Source: Terriglobus saanensis SP1PR4 (GTDB taxonomy: Bacteria > Acidobacteriota > Terriglobia > Terriglobales > Acidobacteriaceae). From it: DNA of 64,000 bases. The DNA lies in assembly GCF_000179915.2 (NCBI RefSeq), contig NC_014963.1, forward strand, positions 2,294,001 through 2,358,000. Direction: 5' to 3'. Positions 25,399 through 34,192 of the stretch are shown piece after piece. The notes beneath the pieces are model-generated. The model was given only the letters and a program-made list of their open reading frames with translations. It made no database searches and had not been told where the DNA came from. Positions within the stretch are counted from its first letter, which is position 1, and each line of letters begins with the position of its first letter. A program made the translations under genes and the position numbers.

Positions 25399-26412
25399 CT
25401 ACTCTTCGTTGCGCAATTCCTTGATCGCCGTGCGCAACTCCTTCACGATCTCCGGCAGCTTATTCACCACGACCACCTGTCGCAGCCACTGTTTGTTCTC
25501 GACGGCGGGGTAGCCACTTACTACGCTCCCGGCAGCTACATCGTTGGGAATCCCCGTTTGTGCCGTGGCGATTGCGCCATCACCCACGGTCAGATGTCCG
25601 GCAACGCCGACCTGTCCGGCAAGGATCACATCTTTTCCAATCACCGTGGAACCCGCCAGCCCTACCTGAGCGCAGAGCAGCGTTCGTTCGCCCACGGTAG
25701 AGCCGTGTCCCACCTGCACCAGGTTGTCGACCTTCGCCCCGTCCTTGACGACCGTCTCTCCAACGCTGGCACGGTCGACACACGCGTTCGCCTGTACCTC
25801 GACGTCGTTGCCCAGAACGGCTCTTCCGGCCTGCACGATCTTGCGCCAGTTCTTGCCATCCTTGGCGAAGCCGAAGCCATCGGCTCCAATGACAGCTCCG
25901 TTCTGCAGCACGACATCGTCTCCCAGAACGCAATGCTCCCGCACCACCGCATGCGCATGGGCAAAGAAGCGATCGCCGATGCGCGCGCCATCATAGATCA
26001 CCACGTGTGGCAGCAGAACAGCGTCGCGGCCGATTGCCACGTCATCACCGATCACGACGTAGGCCCCGACATGAGCTCCTTCACCAATCGTCGTAGAGTT
26101 CGGCACGACCGCCGTCGGATGGATTCCCGGTTTGTGATGAGGTGCATTGTAAAACAACTCGATGGCACGGGCGAAGGCCAGATACGGGTTCTTAATCCGC
26201 AGCGTAGACGTTCGTTCCAAAGCAGGGAAGTCGGGCTCCACCAGAATTGCCCCTGCCGAAGTCGTCTTCGCCAGCGCGGCATATTTGGGATTGGCTACGA
26301 AGGTCAGGCGGTCGGCGCCAGCCTCTTCAATCCCCGCCACACCGGAGATCTCGATCTCGCCATCACCCACCAGTTCACAACCAAGCCGTTCCGCAATCTT
26401 GCGCAGTTTCAT
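25399..26412 (-). CDS. lpxD: UDP-3-O-(3-hydroxyacyl)glucosamine N-acyltransferase
   Basis: Adds the N-linked hydroxyacyl chain in lipid A synthesis, in the cytoplasm. The N-terminal domain (residues 1-100) is UDP-binding, with GVAGIEEAGADRLTFVANPKY. The left-handed beta-helix of hexapeptide repeats (IGEGAHVGAYVVIGDDV, ADGFGFA) follows, and the catalytic His is in VQVGHGS. It starts at MKLRKIAERLG, the usual N-terminus. The upstream 26436-26966 gene ends 24 bp away in the same direction. A 600-codon frame on the opposite strand is a shadow of this gene. Confidence 0.95.
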   Translation of the reverse strand: MKLRKIAERLGCELVGDGEIEISGVAGIEEAGADRLTFVANPKYAALAKTTSAGAILVEPDFPALERTSTLRIKNPYLAFARAIELFYNAPHHKPGIHPTAVVPNSTTIGEGAHVGAYVVIGDDVAIGRDAVLLPHVVIYDGARIGDRFFAHAHAVVREHCVLGDDVVLQNGAVIGADGFGFAKDGKNWRKIVQAGRAVLGNDVEVQANACVDRASVGETVVKDGAKVDNLVQVGHGSTVGERTLLCAQVGLAGSTVIGKDVILAGQVGVAGHLTVGDGAIATAQTGIPNDVAAGSVVSGYPAVENKQWLRQVVVVNKLPEIVKELRTAIKELRNEE

Positions 26413-26435
26413 GGATGCGATTCTACGATTTTCGA

Positions 26436-26966
26436 TCAATGTAAAGGTGAGTCCGGCCCCAGATCGGCAAAGAGATCGGGCTGGTCGTCAGCCGTTGCAG
26501 CGAGAGTGACGGTCTTCTTCCGCGATGGAGTCGTCACGACCGCAAGGATCTCCATCGACTTCATCGCCGCGCTTGGAACAAACAACCGTAGTACGTTGCC
26601 ACGCACATCCGGCGGAGCCATCTGGATGCCCTTGTCCTCGGTAAACCCCTCGGCCAGAGAAAGGTCGAGCGGGGCAAGCCCCTCCAGCACTTCGTCGTCC
26701 TGCAAAACGCAACGTATCCAAAGTCCTTCTGCCCGTGGCCGGGCAGGAAAGGTCTTCCGAGCGAACCGCTCCGGGTTGACGCCGTCCGCCGTATTGAAGT
26801 CCCGGACGAAGCTCACCATTTTGACCTCGTTCAGGGGAATATGGACCACGCGTCCCCCAAGGTCGAGCAGCTCCAGTGTGTCGGCGCGCACGAAACCGCC
26901 AGTCGGTAGATACCCCATGAGCAAGCCTGGAGCGAACCGTCGAATGATGACCTTTTTCCTGCTCAT
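26436..26966 (-). CDS. Conserved hypothetical protein next to lpxD
   Basis: 176 residues with no signal peptide. It has a repeated-strand N-terminal domain (KVIIRRFAPGLLMGYLPTGG, LELLDLGGRVVHIPLNEVK with MVSFVRDF) and a second beta domain (GLWIRCVLQDDEVLEGLAP, FVPSAAMKSMEILAVVT), each like an SH3 or PilZ-like small barrel. It ends in a tail rich in Asp/Pro/Leu (DDQPDLFADLGP). I do not recognise the family by name. It is probably cotranscribed with lpxD. It does not carry enzyme motifs. Confidence 0.7.
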   Translation of the reverse strand: MSRKKVIIRRFAPGLLMGYLPTGGFVRADTLELLDLGGRVVHIPLNEVKMVSFVRDFNTADGVNPERFARKTFPARPRAEGLWIRCVLQDDEVLEGLAPLDLSLAEGFTEDKGIQMAPPDVRGNVLRLFVPSAAMKSMEILAVVTTPSRKKTVTLAATADDQPDLFADLGPDSPLH

Positions 26967-27186
26967 GGCTTCCAGTTTCAGCCGCTTTACCTTCTCACTG
27001 CGCGGGCTAAATGCATTCTCGCTATCTCTCTGAAAGGACGCAACAAAAACCCTCCAAGCCGTAGCCGAATCGCTAACGGTATGCTACTCTTAGGTGTTGT
27101 ACTTAGGTTCTGTAAGGCACATAAGTACTTGGTATTCAATCGTTTAGCACTACAGCGCAAGCGCGCTTGGAGTCCGACCGCCCACC

Positions 27187-28938
27187 ATGGCTGATTACAT
27201 CTACCTTCTCGAAAATCGCCTTTCACAGGCTCAGCAATACGCCCTCACGACACTCCGCGATCTCGTTCGCCCCAAAGGATTGACCCTCTTTCTTACAGGT
27301 GGAGCGGTACGCGACCTCACCGGCGGTGCACCTGTCCGTGATCTGGATGTAACAGTTCAGGGAAACGCTCTATCTCTAAGAAAAGAAATAGAAAAATTCG
27401 CTTCCATCGATGGCGAGTATGACCTTGCCCAGTCTCTCTACGTCACATTTCCCGGCGGCGTACGGGTAGAAGTGTCCTCTGCATCGACGCTCACGTTCCC
27501 CAAGCCAGGCAAGCCCGTTTATGCGCCGGCCTCCATTCTGGATGACTTGAGAAGGCGCGATTTCACTGCGAACTCCATGGCGATTTCGTTGAATGACGGC
27601 TCGTATGGCCTCCTGATGGATCCGTTGAACGGCGTCGCTGACATCGAGAACAGGGAATTGCGCCTGGTTTCGAACTACGGTTTCATTGAGGATCCCATCC
27701 GTCTTCTGCGCGCCATCCGTCTCGGTGCACGCCTCGGCTGGCACATGGAAGAGCGTACTCAGGCTCGCTATAACACTGCAAAAGAAGAGGGTTACATCTC
27801 CGCTCTTTCGCCTTGGGAACGCGGCTACGAGCTGGAAGAGATTGCCCACGAGGAAGATCCGATCCGCGCGATGCGTATGCTCGAGGCCGAAGGCTGGATG
27901 AAGGAACTCGCTCCGAACTGGGGTTCTGCAAAAGCGAATCAGGCCGCGCTCAGCGAGTTGCAGGCAAAGAACGGTGAACTTCAGCAGCAGGGCATCCTCG
28001 CCTATTCGGCAACCATTGCCTTCCCCCTAATCACTGCCAAGATGTCGCCCAAGGAAGTCGAAGCTCTGCAGAAGTTGTTTCCCCGTCAGGGCTTCGTAGC
28101 GCAGATCGCGGCAGTAGAAGGTCACGTCAAGGAGTTCCAGAACAAGCTGACTGGCAAGGAAGCGGCTGCACCTTCTGCTGCCTGGAAGCTGTTTCACTCC
28201 TCCGACCCCGAAACCGTTCTCGCCCTTTATTTCCTGGGTAAGAGCGCTGCTGTGCAGAACAAGTACAAGGCTTTTCTGACCGAATGGCCCACTGCAAAAC
28301 AGCGTTTGCCTTATCAGGTCATGACGGAGATGCGCATCACTCCCGACTTGCCCGTGTATCACGAGCTTTTGGACGAGTTGTTCTTCGAACTGATGGACAA
28401 CAAGCTGGGAACGATCGAAGAGTTGAAGGCCTATCTTGAGCCCTACTCTCCTCCGGCACCCCCACCTGTGGTCAATCTTCGACGCGCACGCGCCAAGAAG
28501 GAAGCCAAGGCGCCGCGTGGCAAATCGAAGAAAGCACTTGCCGCCGCAGAGGCAGCAGCAGCGGCAGAGGCTGCGGAGCCGATGAGCTTGCCCAACGAAG
28601 TCGGAGACGTCCCCGTAGGCAGTGCTCCGGAGCGCGATGGCGGTGAACCTGGCCCCGCGAAGAAGAGCATCGCGAAGGAGAAGGTCGCTCCGGTTAAGGT
28701 AGCGACGAAGGCTGCTGCTCCCGTGGTCGTGGCGGCGAAGAAGGCTGCACCGGCCAAGTCTGCTCCAGTCAAGGCCACCCCTGCAAAGCCAAAGCAAGCT
28801 GCTCCTGCGAAAAAAGCTGCACCGGCTAAGAAGGTTATTGTCGTCAAGGCGCCGCCGGTGAAGAAAGCAGTGGCTAAGAAGGTCGTTGCCAAGGCTCCGG
28901 CAAAAAAAGCCCCAGCGAAGAAGAGCACAAAGCGGTAG
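27187..28938 (+). CDS. tRNA nucleotidyltransferase (CCA-adding/poly(A) polymerase family) with histone-H1-like tail
   Basis: Residues 1-420 are a class II nucleotidyltransferase: GGAVRDLTGG with the metal-binding pair in RDLDVTV (about residue 56), RRDFTANSMAIS, and the RNA-binding motif EDPIRLLRAIRLGARLGW. It should add CCA to tRNA 3' ends or repair them. From about residue 430 the protein changes to a 150-residue Lys/Ala/Pro-rich tail with AKKAAPAK-type repeats (PAKKAAPAKK, KKAVAKKVVAKAPAKK), like histone H1 or bacterial Hc/AlgP tails, which bind nucleic acid. The family normally lacks it. No ribosome site is obvious before the ATG. Confidence 0.9.
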   Translation: MADYIYLLENRLSQAQQYALTTLRDLVRPKGLTLFLTGGAVRDLTGGAPVRDLDVTVQGNALSLRKEIEKFASIDGEYDLAQSLYVTFPGGVRVEVSSASTLTFPKPGKPVYAPASILDDLRRRDFTANSMAISLNDGSYGLLMDPLNGVADIENRELRLVSNYGFIEDPIRLLRAIRLGARLGWHMEERTQARYNTAKEEGYISALSPWERGYELEEIAHEEDPIRAMRMLEAEGWMKELAPNWGSAKANQAALSELQAKNGELQQQGILAYSATIAFPLITAKMSPKEVEALQKLFPRQGFVAQIAAVEGHVKEFQNKLTGKEAAAPSAAWKLFHSSDPETVLALYFLGKSAAVQNKYKAFLTEWPTAKQRLPYQVMTEMRITPDLPVYHELLDELFFELMDNKLGTIEELKAYLEPYSPPAPPPVVNLRRARAKKEAKAPRGKSKKALAAAEAAAAAEAAEPMSLPNEVGDVPVGSAPERDGGEPGPAKKSIAKEKVAPVKVATKAAAPVVVAAKKAAPAKSAPVKATPAKPKQAAPAKKAAPAKKVIVVKAPPVKKAVAKKVVAKAPAKKAPAKKSTKR

Positions 28939-28957
28939 TTGTTCTTACTTACGAGAG

Positions 28958-28981
28958 ACGCGTCCTTTGGGGCGCGTTTTC
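28958..28981 (+). terminator. Intrinsic terminator after the CCA-type gene
   Basis: ACGCGTCC-TTTG-GGGGCGCGT forms a stem with one mismatch or G-T pair, followed by TTTTC. It starts about 20 bp after the stop codon. Confidence 0.6.
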
Positions 28982-28988
28982 TTGCTTC

Positions 28989-29062
28989 TAAAGATGTTCA
29001 ACGCTAAAGATGTTCAACGCTAAAGATGTTCAACGCTAAAGATGTTCAACGCCAAAGATGTT
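28989..29062. repeat. 16-bp tandem repeat, 4.6 copies
   Basis: Four exact copies of TAAAGATGTTCAACGC at 28989, 29005, 29021 and 29037, plus a partial fifth copy (CAAAGATGTT) at 29053. The array lies between the terminator of the CCA-type gene and the start of the YdcF gene, so it would sit in the promoter or 5' leader of the latter. Perfect identity means it is young and probably length-variable by slippage. Confidence 0.9.
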
Positions 29063-29075
29063 TTAGTCTGTGGGC

Positions 29076-29690
29076 ATGCGACTTGCTCTCCGGCTCCTGA
29101 TCCTTGCGGTGGTTCTGTGTCTGATCTACCCCGTGGTCCTTTTTGGACTGTACTTCGGTGCGTCGCATCAGAATGTCAAACTGGGTAAGGTGGACGCGAT
29201 TATCGTGCTCGGCTGCCCCACCAAGCCGGATGGTTCGCCGACACCGGAGCAACGCGAGCGCGTTCTGGAAGGAGTTCGAGAGTTCAGGAAGGGTGTGAGC
29301 GACCACATCATCATGACGGGGGCCGCCGCGCACAACCAGTTCGTCGAAGCTCATTCCATGGCTCTGCTGGCCGAGGCCAACGGCGTGCCTGCGTCTGCCG
29401 TCATTGAAGAAGACCAGGCTCAGAACACCGTACAGAACATCTATTACTCCGAAAAAATCATGGAGAAGAGCGGCTGGCATACGACCGAGGTGATCAGTTC
29501 GCCTTCTCACCTCCCACGAACGGCGCTGATTCTGCACCACTGGCCGCAGCTGCAGTGGGAGACGCATCCGGCGCAGTGGCCCGTAGAGTACGGCCTCAAG
29601 AAGAAGTGGGAGCTCTATTGGGGTGAGGCGACGGGCTGTCTGCGGATTCGGCATGAGGGATTTCGGTCTACGAAGTTTTTGCCAAACTAG
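29076..29690 (+). CDS. YdcF/SanA-family (DUF218) membrane-anchored protein
   Basis: An N-terminal transmembrane helix (LALRLLILAVVLCLIYPVVL) is followed by a DUF218 domain: VDAIIVLGCP, TPEQRERVLEGVREF, HIIMTGAA, VIEEDQAQNTVQNIYYS, TEVISSPSHLPRTALIL. The family includes ElyC and SanA, inner-membrane proteins linked to envelope integrity. ATG at 29076 is preferred; GTG at 29070 is also in frame, and no good ribosome site precedes either. The 16-bp tandem repeat directly upstream may influence expression. Confidence 0.88.
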   Translation: MRLALRLLILAVVLCLIYPVVLFGLYFGASHQNVKLGKVDAIIVLGCPTKPDGSPTPEQRERVLEGVREFRKGVSDHIIMTGAAAHNQFVEAHSMALLAEANGVPASAVIEEDQAQNTVQNIYYSEKIMEKSGWHTTEVISSPSHLPRTALILHHWPQLQWETHPAQWPVEYGLKKKWELYWGEATGCLRIRHEGFRSTKFLPN

Positions 29691-29751
29691 CCAGAGTCAT
29701 ATGGATTTCAGACGTGATTTCCTCGTCCCCCTGGAAGCATAAAATTGCTGC

Positions 29752-32700
29752 ATGGCTGCTGAATTTACCCACCTCCATCTTCATACCGATTACTCTCTGC
29801 TCGACGGCGCTTGCGATGTAGATAAACTCGCGGCGCACCTAAAGAAGACGGGCCAAACCGCTGCGGCGATGACCGATCACGGCAACATTTACGGTGCTGT
29901 GCACTTCTTCGATGCGATGGAAAAGAAGGGGGTAAAGCCCATTCTCGGCTGTGAACTTTACCTTTCCAAGACGGCGGATCACCGCGAGATGGCGGATGGG
30001 TACAACCACTTTCTGGTGCTGGCCGAGAACGAGGAGGGCTATAAGAACCTTGTTCGCCTGACCAGCGAAGCTTCTCTGAATGGCTTCTACCGCAAACCGC
30101 GTGTGAGCAAGGAGTTCCTGTCGAAGCACACTGAGGGGCTGATTGGCTTTTCTGGCTGCCTGGCCGGTGAAGTGAATCAGCATCTGATGGGCGACCGATA
30201 CGAAGAGGCGAAGAAGTCGGCGGGAATGTTCTCCGAGATGTTCGGGAAGAACAACTTCTTCCTGGAGATCCAGGATCACGGCCTGGAGCCGGACAAGAAG
30301 GTCTGCGATGCCCTCTTCAAAATGGAGAAGGAACTCGGCATCCCGCTCATTGCGACCAACGACTCGCACTATGTCGAGGCCGACGATTCCCGCGCCCACG
30401 AGATTCTGCTGTGCGTGCAGACGGCTGGATCGATGAACGATCCCAACCGCTTCCGCTTTGACACGCAGGAGTTCTACATCAAGACGGCGGAGGAGATGCA
30501 CCGCACCTTTGCGCACGCTCCAGAGGTCTGCACGCGGACGATGCAGTTTATCGATCGCTGCAACCTGAAGATGCAGAAGGTGAAGGATCCGTTCCCGGCG
30601 TTCCCGGTGCCAGAGGGGATGACGCTTGAGAGCTACTTCGAGGAGATCTGCCGCAAAGGTCTAAAGAAGCGCCTCGAAACCTCCGTTGCCCATCTGCGGG
30701 AGCGCGGGCTTCTACGCAAGACGATCAGCGAGTATGAAGAGCGGCTGAACACTGAGCTTGCCTGCATCAAGCAGATGAAGTTCCCGGGCTACTTCATGAT
30801 TGTGTGGGACTTCATTCGCTACGCTCGCGAGCAAAATATCCCAGTTGGTCCCGGTCGTGGATCTGCGGCGGGCTCGCTCGTTGCCTACGTGATGGAGATT
30901 ACGGACATCGATCCTCTGCAGCATGAGTTGCTCTTCGAGCGCTTCCTGAATCCTGAGCGCGTGAGCATGCCCGATATCGATATCGATTTCTGCATGAACC
31001 GCCGCGAAGAGGTCATCGAGTACGTCAAGCGCAAGTACGGCAACGACCAGGTCGCCCAGATCATCACGTTCAACACCATGGCTGCGAAGGCGGCGATCAA
31101 GGACGTTGGACGCGCATTAGATATGCCGTATGGTGAAGTCGATCGCATCGCGAAGATGATTCCCGCGACCATCGGCATCTCGATCGAACAGGCGATGAAG
31201 GACTCAACCGCGCTAGGGCAGGCTTATGACTCCGATCCTCGAATCAAGGAACTGATTGACGCGGCGCAGAGGCTTGAAGGTCTCGTTCGCGGAGCGGGCG
31301 TACACGCCGCCGGTGTCGTGATTGCGCCGCAGCCTCTAACGGAGCTCGTTCCGGTGACGCGTGCCAAGGGCGAAGGCATCGTTACTGCGTATGACATGAA
31401 GGCCATCGACAAGATGGGCCTTCTAAAGATGGACTTCCTGGGCCTGACGACGCTGACCGTCATCGACGATTGCCTCAAACTGATCAAGCTCAATCGCGGC
31501 GTGGAAGTTGATATGGCCACGATTCCGCTGGACGATGCTGTCACCTTTGAGAAGGTCTTTCATCGGGCGCTGACTTCCGGTGTCTTCCAGTTTGAATCCG
31601 GCGGTATGCGCGACGTGCTGCGTCGCTACAAGCCCACCAGTATTGAAGACCTTACCGCTTTGAATGCGCTCTATCGGCCTGGCCCAATCCAGGGCGGCAT
31701 GATCGATGATTTTATCGAACGCAAGTGGGGAAGGCGCGCTGTTGAATACATTCTGCCGGATCTCGAAGGCCTGCTCCGTGAAACGCTCGGCGTTATCGTG
31801 TATCAGGAACAGGTCATGCAGATCTCCAGTGTGATCGCGGGCTATTCACTCGGCGGGGCCGATCTTCTGCGCCGTGCGATGGGTAAAAAGAACGCCGAAG
31901 AGATGGCGAAGCAGCGCGATTTGTTCATGTCGGGCGCGGCCGCAAAGAAGCATCCCAAGGACAAGGCCGGGCAACTCTTCGATCTGATGGAGCAGTTCGC
32001 AGGGTACGGTTTCAATAAATCGCATTCCGCTGCATACGCCTTGCTGGCCTATCATACGGCCTACCTGAAGACGCACTATCCCGTGGAGTTCATGGCGGCG
32101 CTGCTGACGAGTGAAACCTCGAAGCCGGAAAACGTGGTGAAGTACATCAGCGAGTGCCGCGAGCTTGGCATTACGGTACAGCCACCCGACGTGCAGATCT
32201 CCGACGCCAACTTTACGCCTGCGGGGGACGTGATCCGCTTCGGCCTGACCGCGATCAAGAACGTCGGCGGAAACGCGATCGAGTGCATCATCAAGGCTCG
32301 CCGGGAACTGCAGGCGGAAGGGAAGACCGGGTTCACCTCGCTCTGGGACTTCTGTGAAAAGGTAGAGCTCAAACTTCTCAACAAGCGCGTCTTCGAATCT
32401 CTGATCAAGGCCGGAGCTATGGATTCGTTCGGGCCTCGCGCGCGTGTCTTTGTCGCCGTCGACGGAGCCATGGAGCGAGCGCAGAAATCGCAGCGGGATG
32501 CTGCGGCAGGACAGCATGGCCTCTTTGGCATCTTCGACTCCGGGCCAACGGACGTCTCTCCTCAGGACGATCTCCCGCAAGTGGCCGAGTGGGATGAACA
32601 TACGCGCCTGCAGAACGAGAAAGAAGTACTTGGCTTCTTCGTCTCCGGACATCCGATGGATAAGTACCGCGAAAAGCTGCGGAATATGAAGGTGATCGCG

Positions 32701-33273
32701 GCGTCGGTGGCGTGTGAAATGAAGCCGGAGCCACAGATCTTCCGTCGCGGCGGACAGCAGGAACCGCAGAACGAGATCCAGATTGCCGGTGTCATTACTG
32801 GCCTGAAGGTAGCGAAGTCCAAGCGCTCCGGCGAGATGTACGCACAGGCATGCCTGGAAGACACGACAGGGAAGATCGATCTCATCGCATTTCCCCGTGA
32901 TTACGAAAAGCTTGCCGAGAAGCTGAAGATCGACGTTCCTGTACTGGTGAAGGGTCAACTTCGTGGGGACGAAGACGCCGCTCCTAAGCTTTCCATCTCC
33001 AACATTACGGCGCTTGAGGATGTGAAGATCAAGACGCCGGACGCGCTCCGGATTCGCGTTCCTCTCCATCATCCGGACGCAGCCCTGCTGGAAAAGCTTC
33101 TGGAAATCTGCCTCTCCACGCCAGGTGATGGGAAGGTCCTTCTGGATCTGGAAGAGCCGGGCGAGTTCTGCGCTGTGTTGGAGCCAAGCGGAATGAAGGT
33201 CTGCGCCGATCGTCTGTTTATCGATCGGGTAGAGGATCTGGTGGGTGCCGGAGGGGTGAAGATCATCGACTAA
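29752..33273 (+). CDS. dnaE: DNA polymerase III alpha subunit
   Basis: This is the catalytic subunit of the replicative polymerase, 1173 residues, a normal DnaE1 length. The PHP domain (residues 1-270) opens FTHLHLHTDYSLLDGA and keeps TDHGNIYG, GCELYLS, EIQDHGLEPD and NDSHYVEA, i.e. the metal ligands lost in E. coli DnaE appear intact. The palm has the catalytic aspartates in PDIDIDF (about residue 407). Fingers, a helix-hairpin-helix region and an OB domain (IQIAGVITGLKVAKS) follow, then a C-terminal tau-binding-like domain (IRVPLHHPDAALLEKLL). The next gene, accA, begins 57 bp further on. Confidence 0.97.
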   Translation: MAAEFTHLHLHTDYSLLDGACDVDKLAAHLKKTGQTAAAMTDHGNIYGAVHFFDAMEKKGVKPILGCELYLSKTADHREMADGYNHFLVLAENEEGYKNLVRLTSEASLNGFYRKPRVSKEFLSKHTEGLIGFSGCLAGEVNQHLMGDRYEEAKKSAGMFSEMFGKNNFFLEIQDHGLEPDKKVCDALFKMEKELGIPLIATNDSHYVEADDSRAHEILLCVQTAGSMNDPNRFRFDTQEFYIKTAEEMHRTFAHAPEVCTRTMQFIDRCNLKMQKVKDPFPAFPVPEGMTLESYFEEICRKGLKKRLETSVAHLRERGLLRKTISEYEERLNTELACIKQMKFPGYFMIVWDFIRYAREQNIPVGPGRGSAAGSLVAYVMEITDIDPLQHELLFERFLNPERVSMPDIDIDFCMNRREEVIEYVKRKYGNDQVAQIITFNTMAAKAAIKDVGRALDMPYGEVDRIAKMIPATIGISIEQAMKDSTALGQAYDSDPRIKELIDAAQRLEGLVRGAGVHAAGVVIAPQPLTELVPVTRAKGEGIVTAYDMKAIDKMGLLKMDFLGLTTLTVIDDCLKLIKLNRGVEVDMATIPLDDAVTFEKVFHRALTSGVFQFESGGMRDVLRRYKPTSIEDLTALNALYRPGPIQGGMIDDFIERKWGRRAVEYILPDLEGLLRETLGVIVYQEQVMQISSVIAGYSLGGADLLRRAMGKKNAEEMAKQRDLFMSGAAAKKHPKDKAGQLFDLMEQFAGYGFNKSHSAAYALLAYHTAYLKTHYPVEFMAALLTSETSKPENVVKYISECRELGITVQPPDVQISDANFTPAGDVIRFGLTAIKNVGGNAIECIIKARRELQAEGKTGFTSLWDFCEKVELKLLNKRVFESLIKAGAMDSFGPRARVFVAVDGAMERAQKSQRDAAAGQHGLFGIFDSGPTDVSPQDDLPQVAEWDEHTRLQNEKEVLGFFVSGHPMDKYREKLRNMKVIAASVACEMKPEPQIFRRGGQQEPQNEIQIAGVITGLKVAKSKRSGEMYAQACLEDTTGKIDLIAFPRDYEKLAEKLKIDVPVLVKGQLRGDEDAAPKLSISNITALEDVKIKTPDALRIRVPLHHPDAALLEKLLEICLSTPGDGKVLLDLEEPGEFCAVLEPSGMKVCADRLFIDRVEDLVGAGGVKIID

Positions 33274-33330
33274 GCCGGCAGCCTGCGCCCAGAACCATGG
33301 GGCTTGGATTCGCATACAATCGAACGTAGT

Positions 33331-34176
33331 ATGGCAGAGATACAAGAACCCAAACAGGCGCAGCAGCCAGTGGTCGTACCTGAGGCCTGGCGGAAGACGG
33401 AGCTAGCGCGGCACCCGCAGCGCCCTTACCCCATGGATGTGATCGAAGCTCTCTTTACGGACTTCAGTGAGATTCATGGCGACCGTGCCTTTGCGGATGA
33501 TCCTGCAATGGCGTGCGGCATGGCGGACTTTCACGGACAGCAGGTGATGGTGATCTGCAACCTGAAGGGCCGGACGACCAAAGAGCGTATGCTTCGAAAA
33601 TTTGGAAGCCCTGACCCGGAAGGCTATCGCAAAGCACTTCGGGCGATGAAGATCGCCGAAAAGTTTGGCCGACCTATCTTCACTTTCCTCGATCTCGTCG
33701 GTGCCAATCCCGGTCTAGGAGCGGAAGAACGCGGACAGGGCGAGGCGATTGCCCGCAATCTTCTGGAGATGAGCCGCTTGCGCGTTCCGACCATCGCGAC
33801 CATCACAGGCGAAGGTGGAAGCGGAGGCGCCTTGGCGTTGGCTGTTGCGGACCGAGTCTTGATTCTCGAAAACGCGATCTATTCCGTAATTTCACCTGAG
33901 GGTTGCGCTTCGATCATGTGGAAGGATTCGAACAAACGGCAAGAGGCTGCGGCCGCTTTGAAGTACACGGCTCAAGATGCGAAGACCTTGGGCTGCGTGG
34001 ATGACATCATCCCTGAACCTGAGGGTGGAACTCAGGCCGATCCCGCGTGTGCCATGCAGATGATTAATGACAAGCTGCAGTGGCATCTGGATGAGCTGAA
34101 GTCGTTGTCGATGGACGAGATGCTGGAGCGCCGTTTCCAGAAGTTCCGCAACATGGCGCAGTTCTATACAACGTAA
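33331..34176 (+). CDS. accA: Acetyl-CoA carboxylase carboxyltransferase subunit alpha
   Basis: Half of the carboxyltransferase that moves CO2 from biotin to acetyl-CoA, giving malonyl-CoA for fatty acid synthesis. The crotonase-like core has MACGMADFHGQQVMVICNLK, GSPDPEGYRKALRAMKIAEK, FLDLVGANPGLGAEERGQG, ITGEGGSGGALALAVADRV, and SPEGCASIMWKD. At 281 residues it is shorter than E. coli AccA (319), missing part of the N-terminal helical region. The upstream ATG (33331, MAEIQEPKQ) is the natural start. accD is not adjacent. Confidence 0.95.
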   Translation: MAEIQEPKQAQQPVVVPEAWRKTELARHPQRPYPMDVIEALFTDFSEIHGDRAFADDPAMACGMADFHGQQVMVICNLKGRTTKERMLRKFGSPDPEGYRKALRAMKIAEKFGRPIFTFLDLVGANPGLGAEERGQGEAIARNLLEMSRLRVPTIATITGEGGSGGALALAVADRVLILENAIYSVISPEGCASIMWKDSNKRQEAAAALKYTAQDAKTLGCVDDIIPEPEGGTQADPACAMQMINDKLQWHLDELKSLSMDEMLERRFQKFRNMAQFYTT

Positions 34177-34192
34177 GCGGAGAGGCAAAGCA

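Noticed and set aside
25225-27033. A 600-codon plus-strand open frame opposite lpxD
   Set aside because: It is antisense to lpxD and its neighbour, which have clear family motifs; the frame arises from their codon bias.
28989-29062. CRISPR array
   Set aside because: Copies are directly adjacent 16-mers with no spacers, and no cas genes are nearby; it is a simple tandem repeat.
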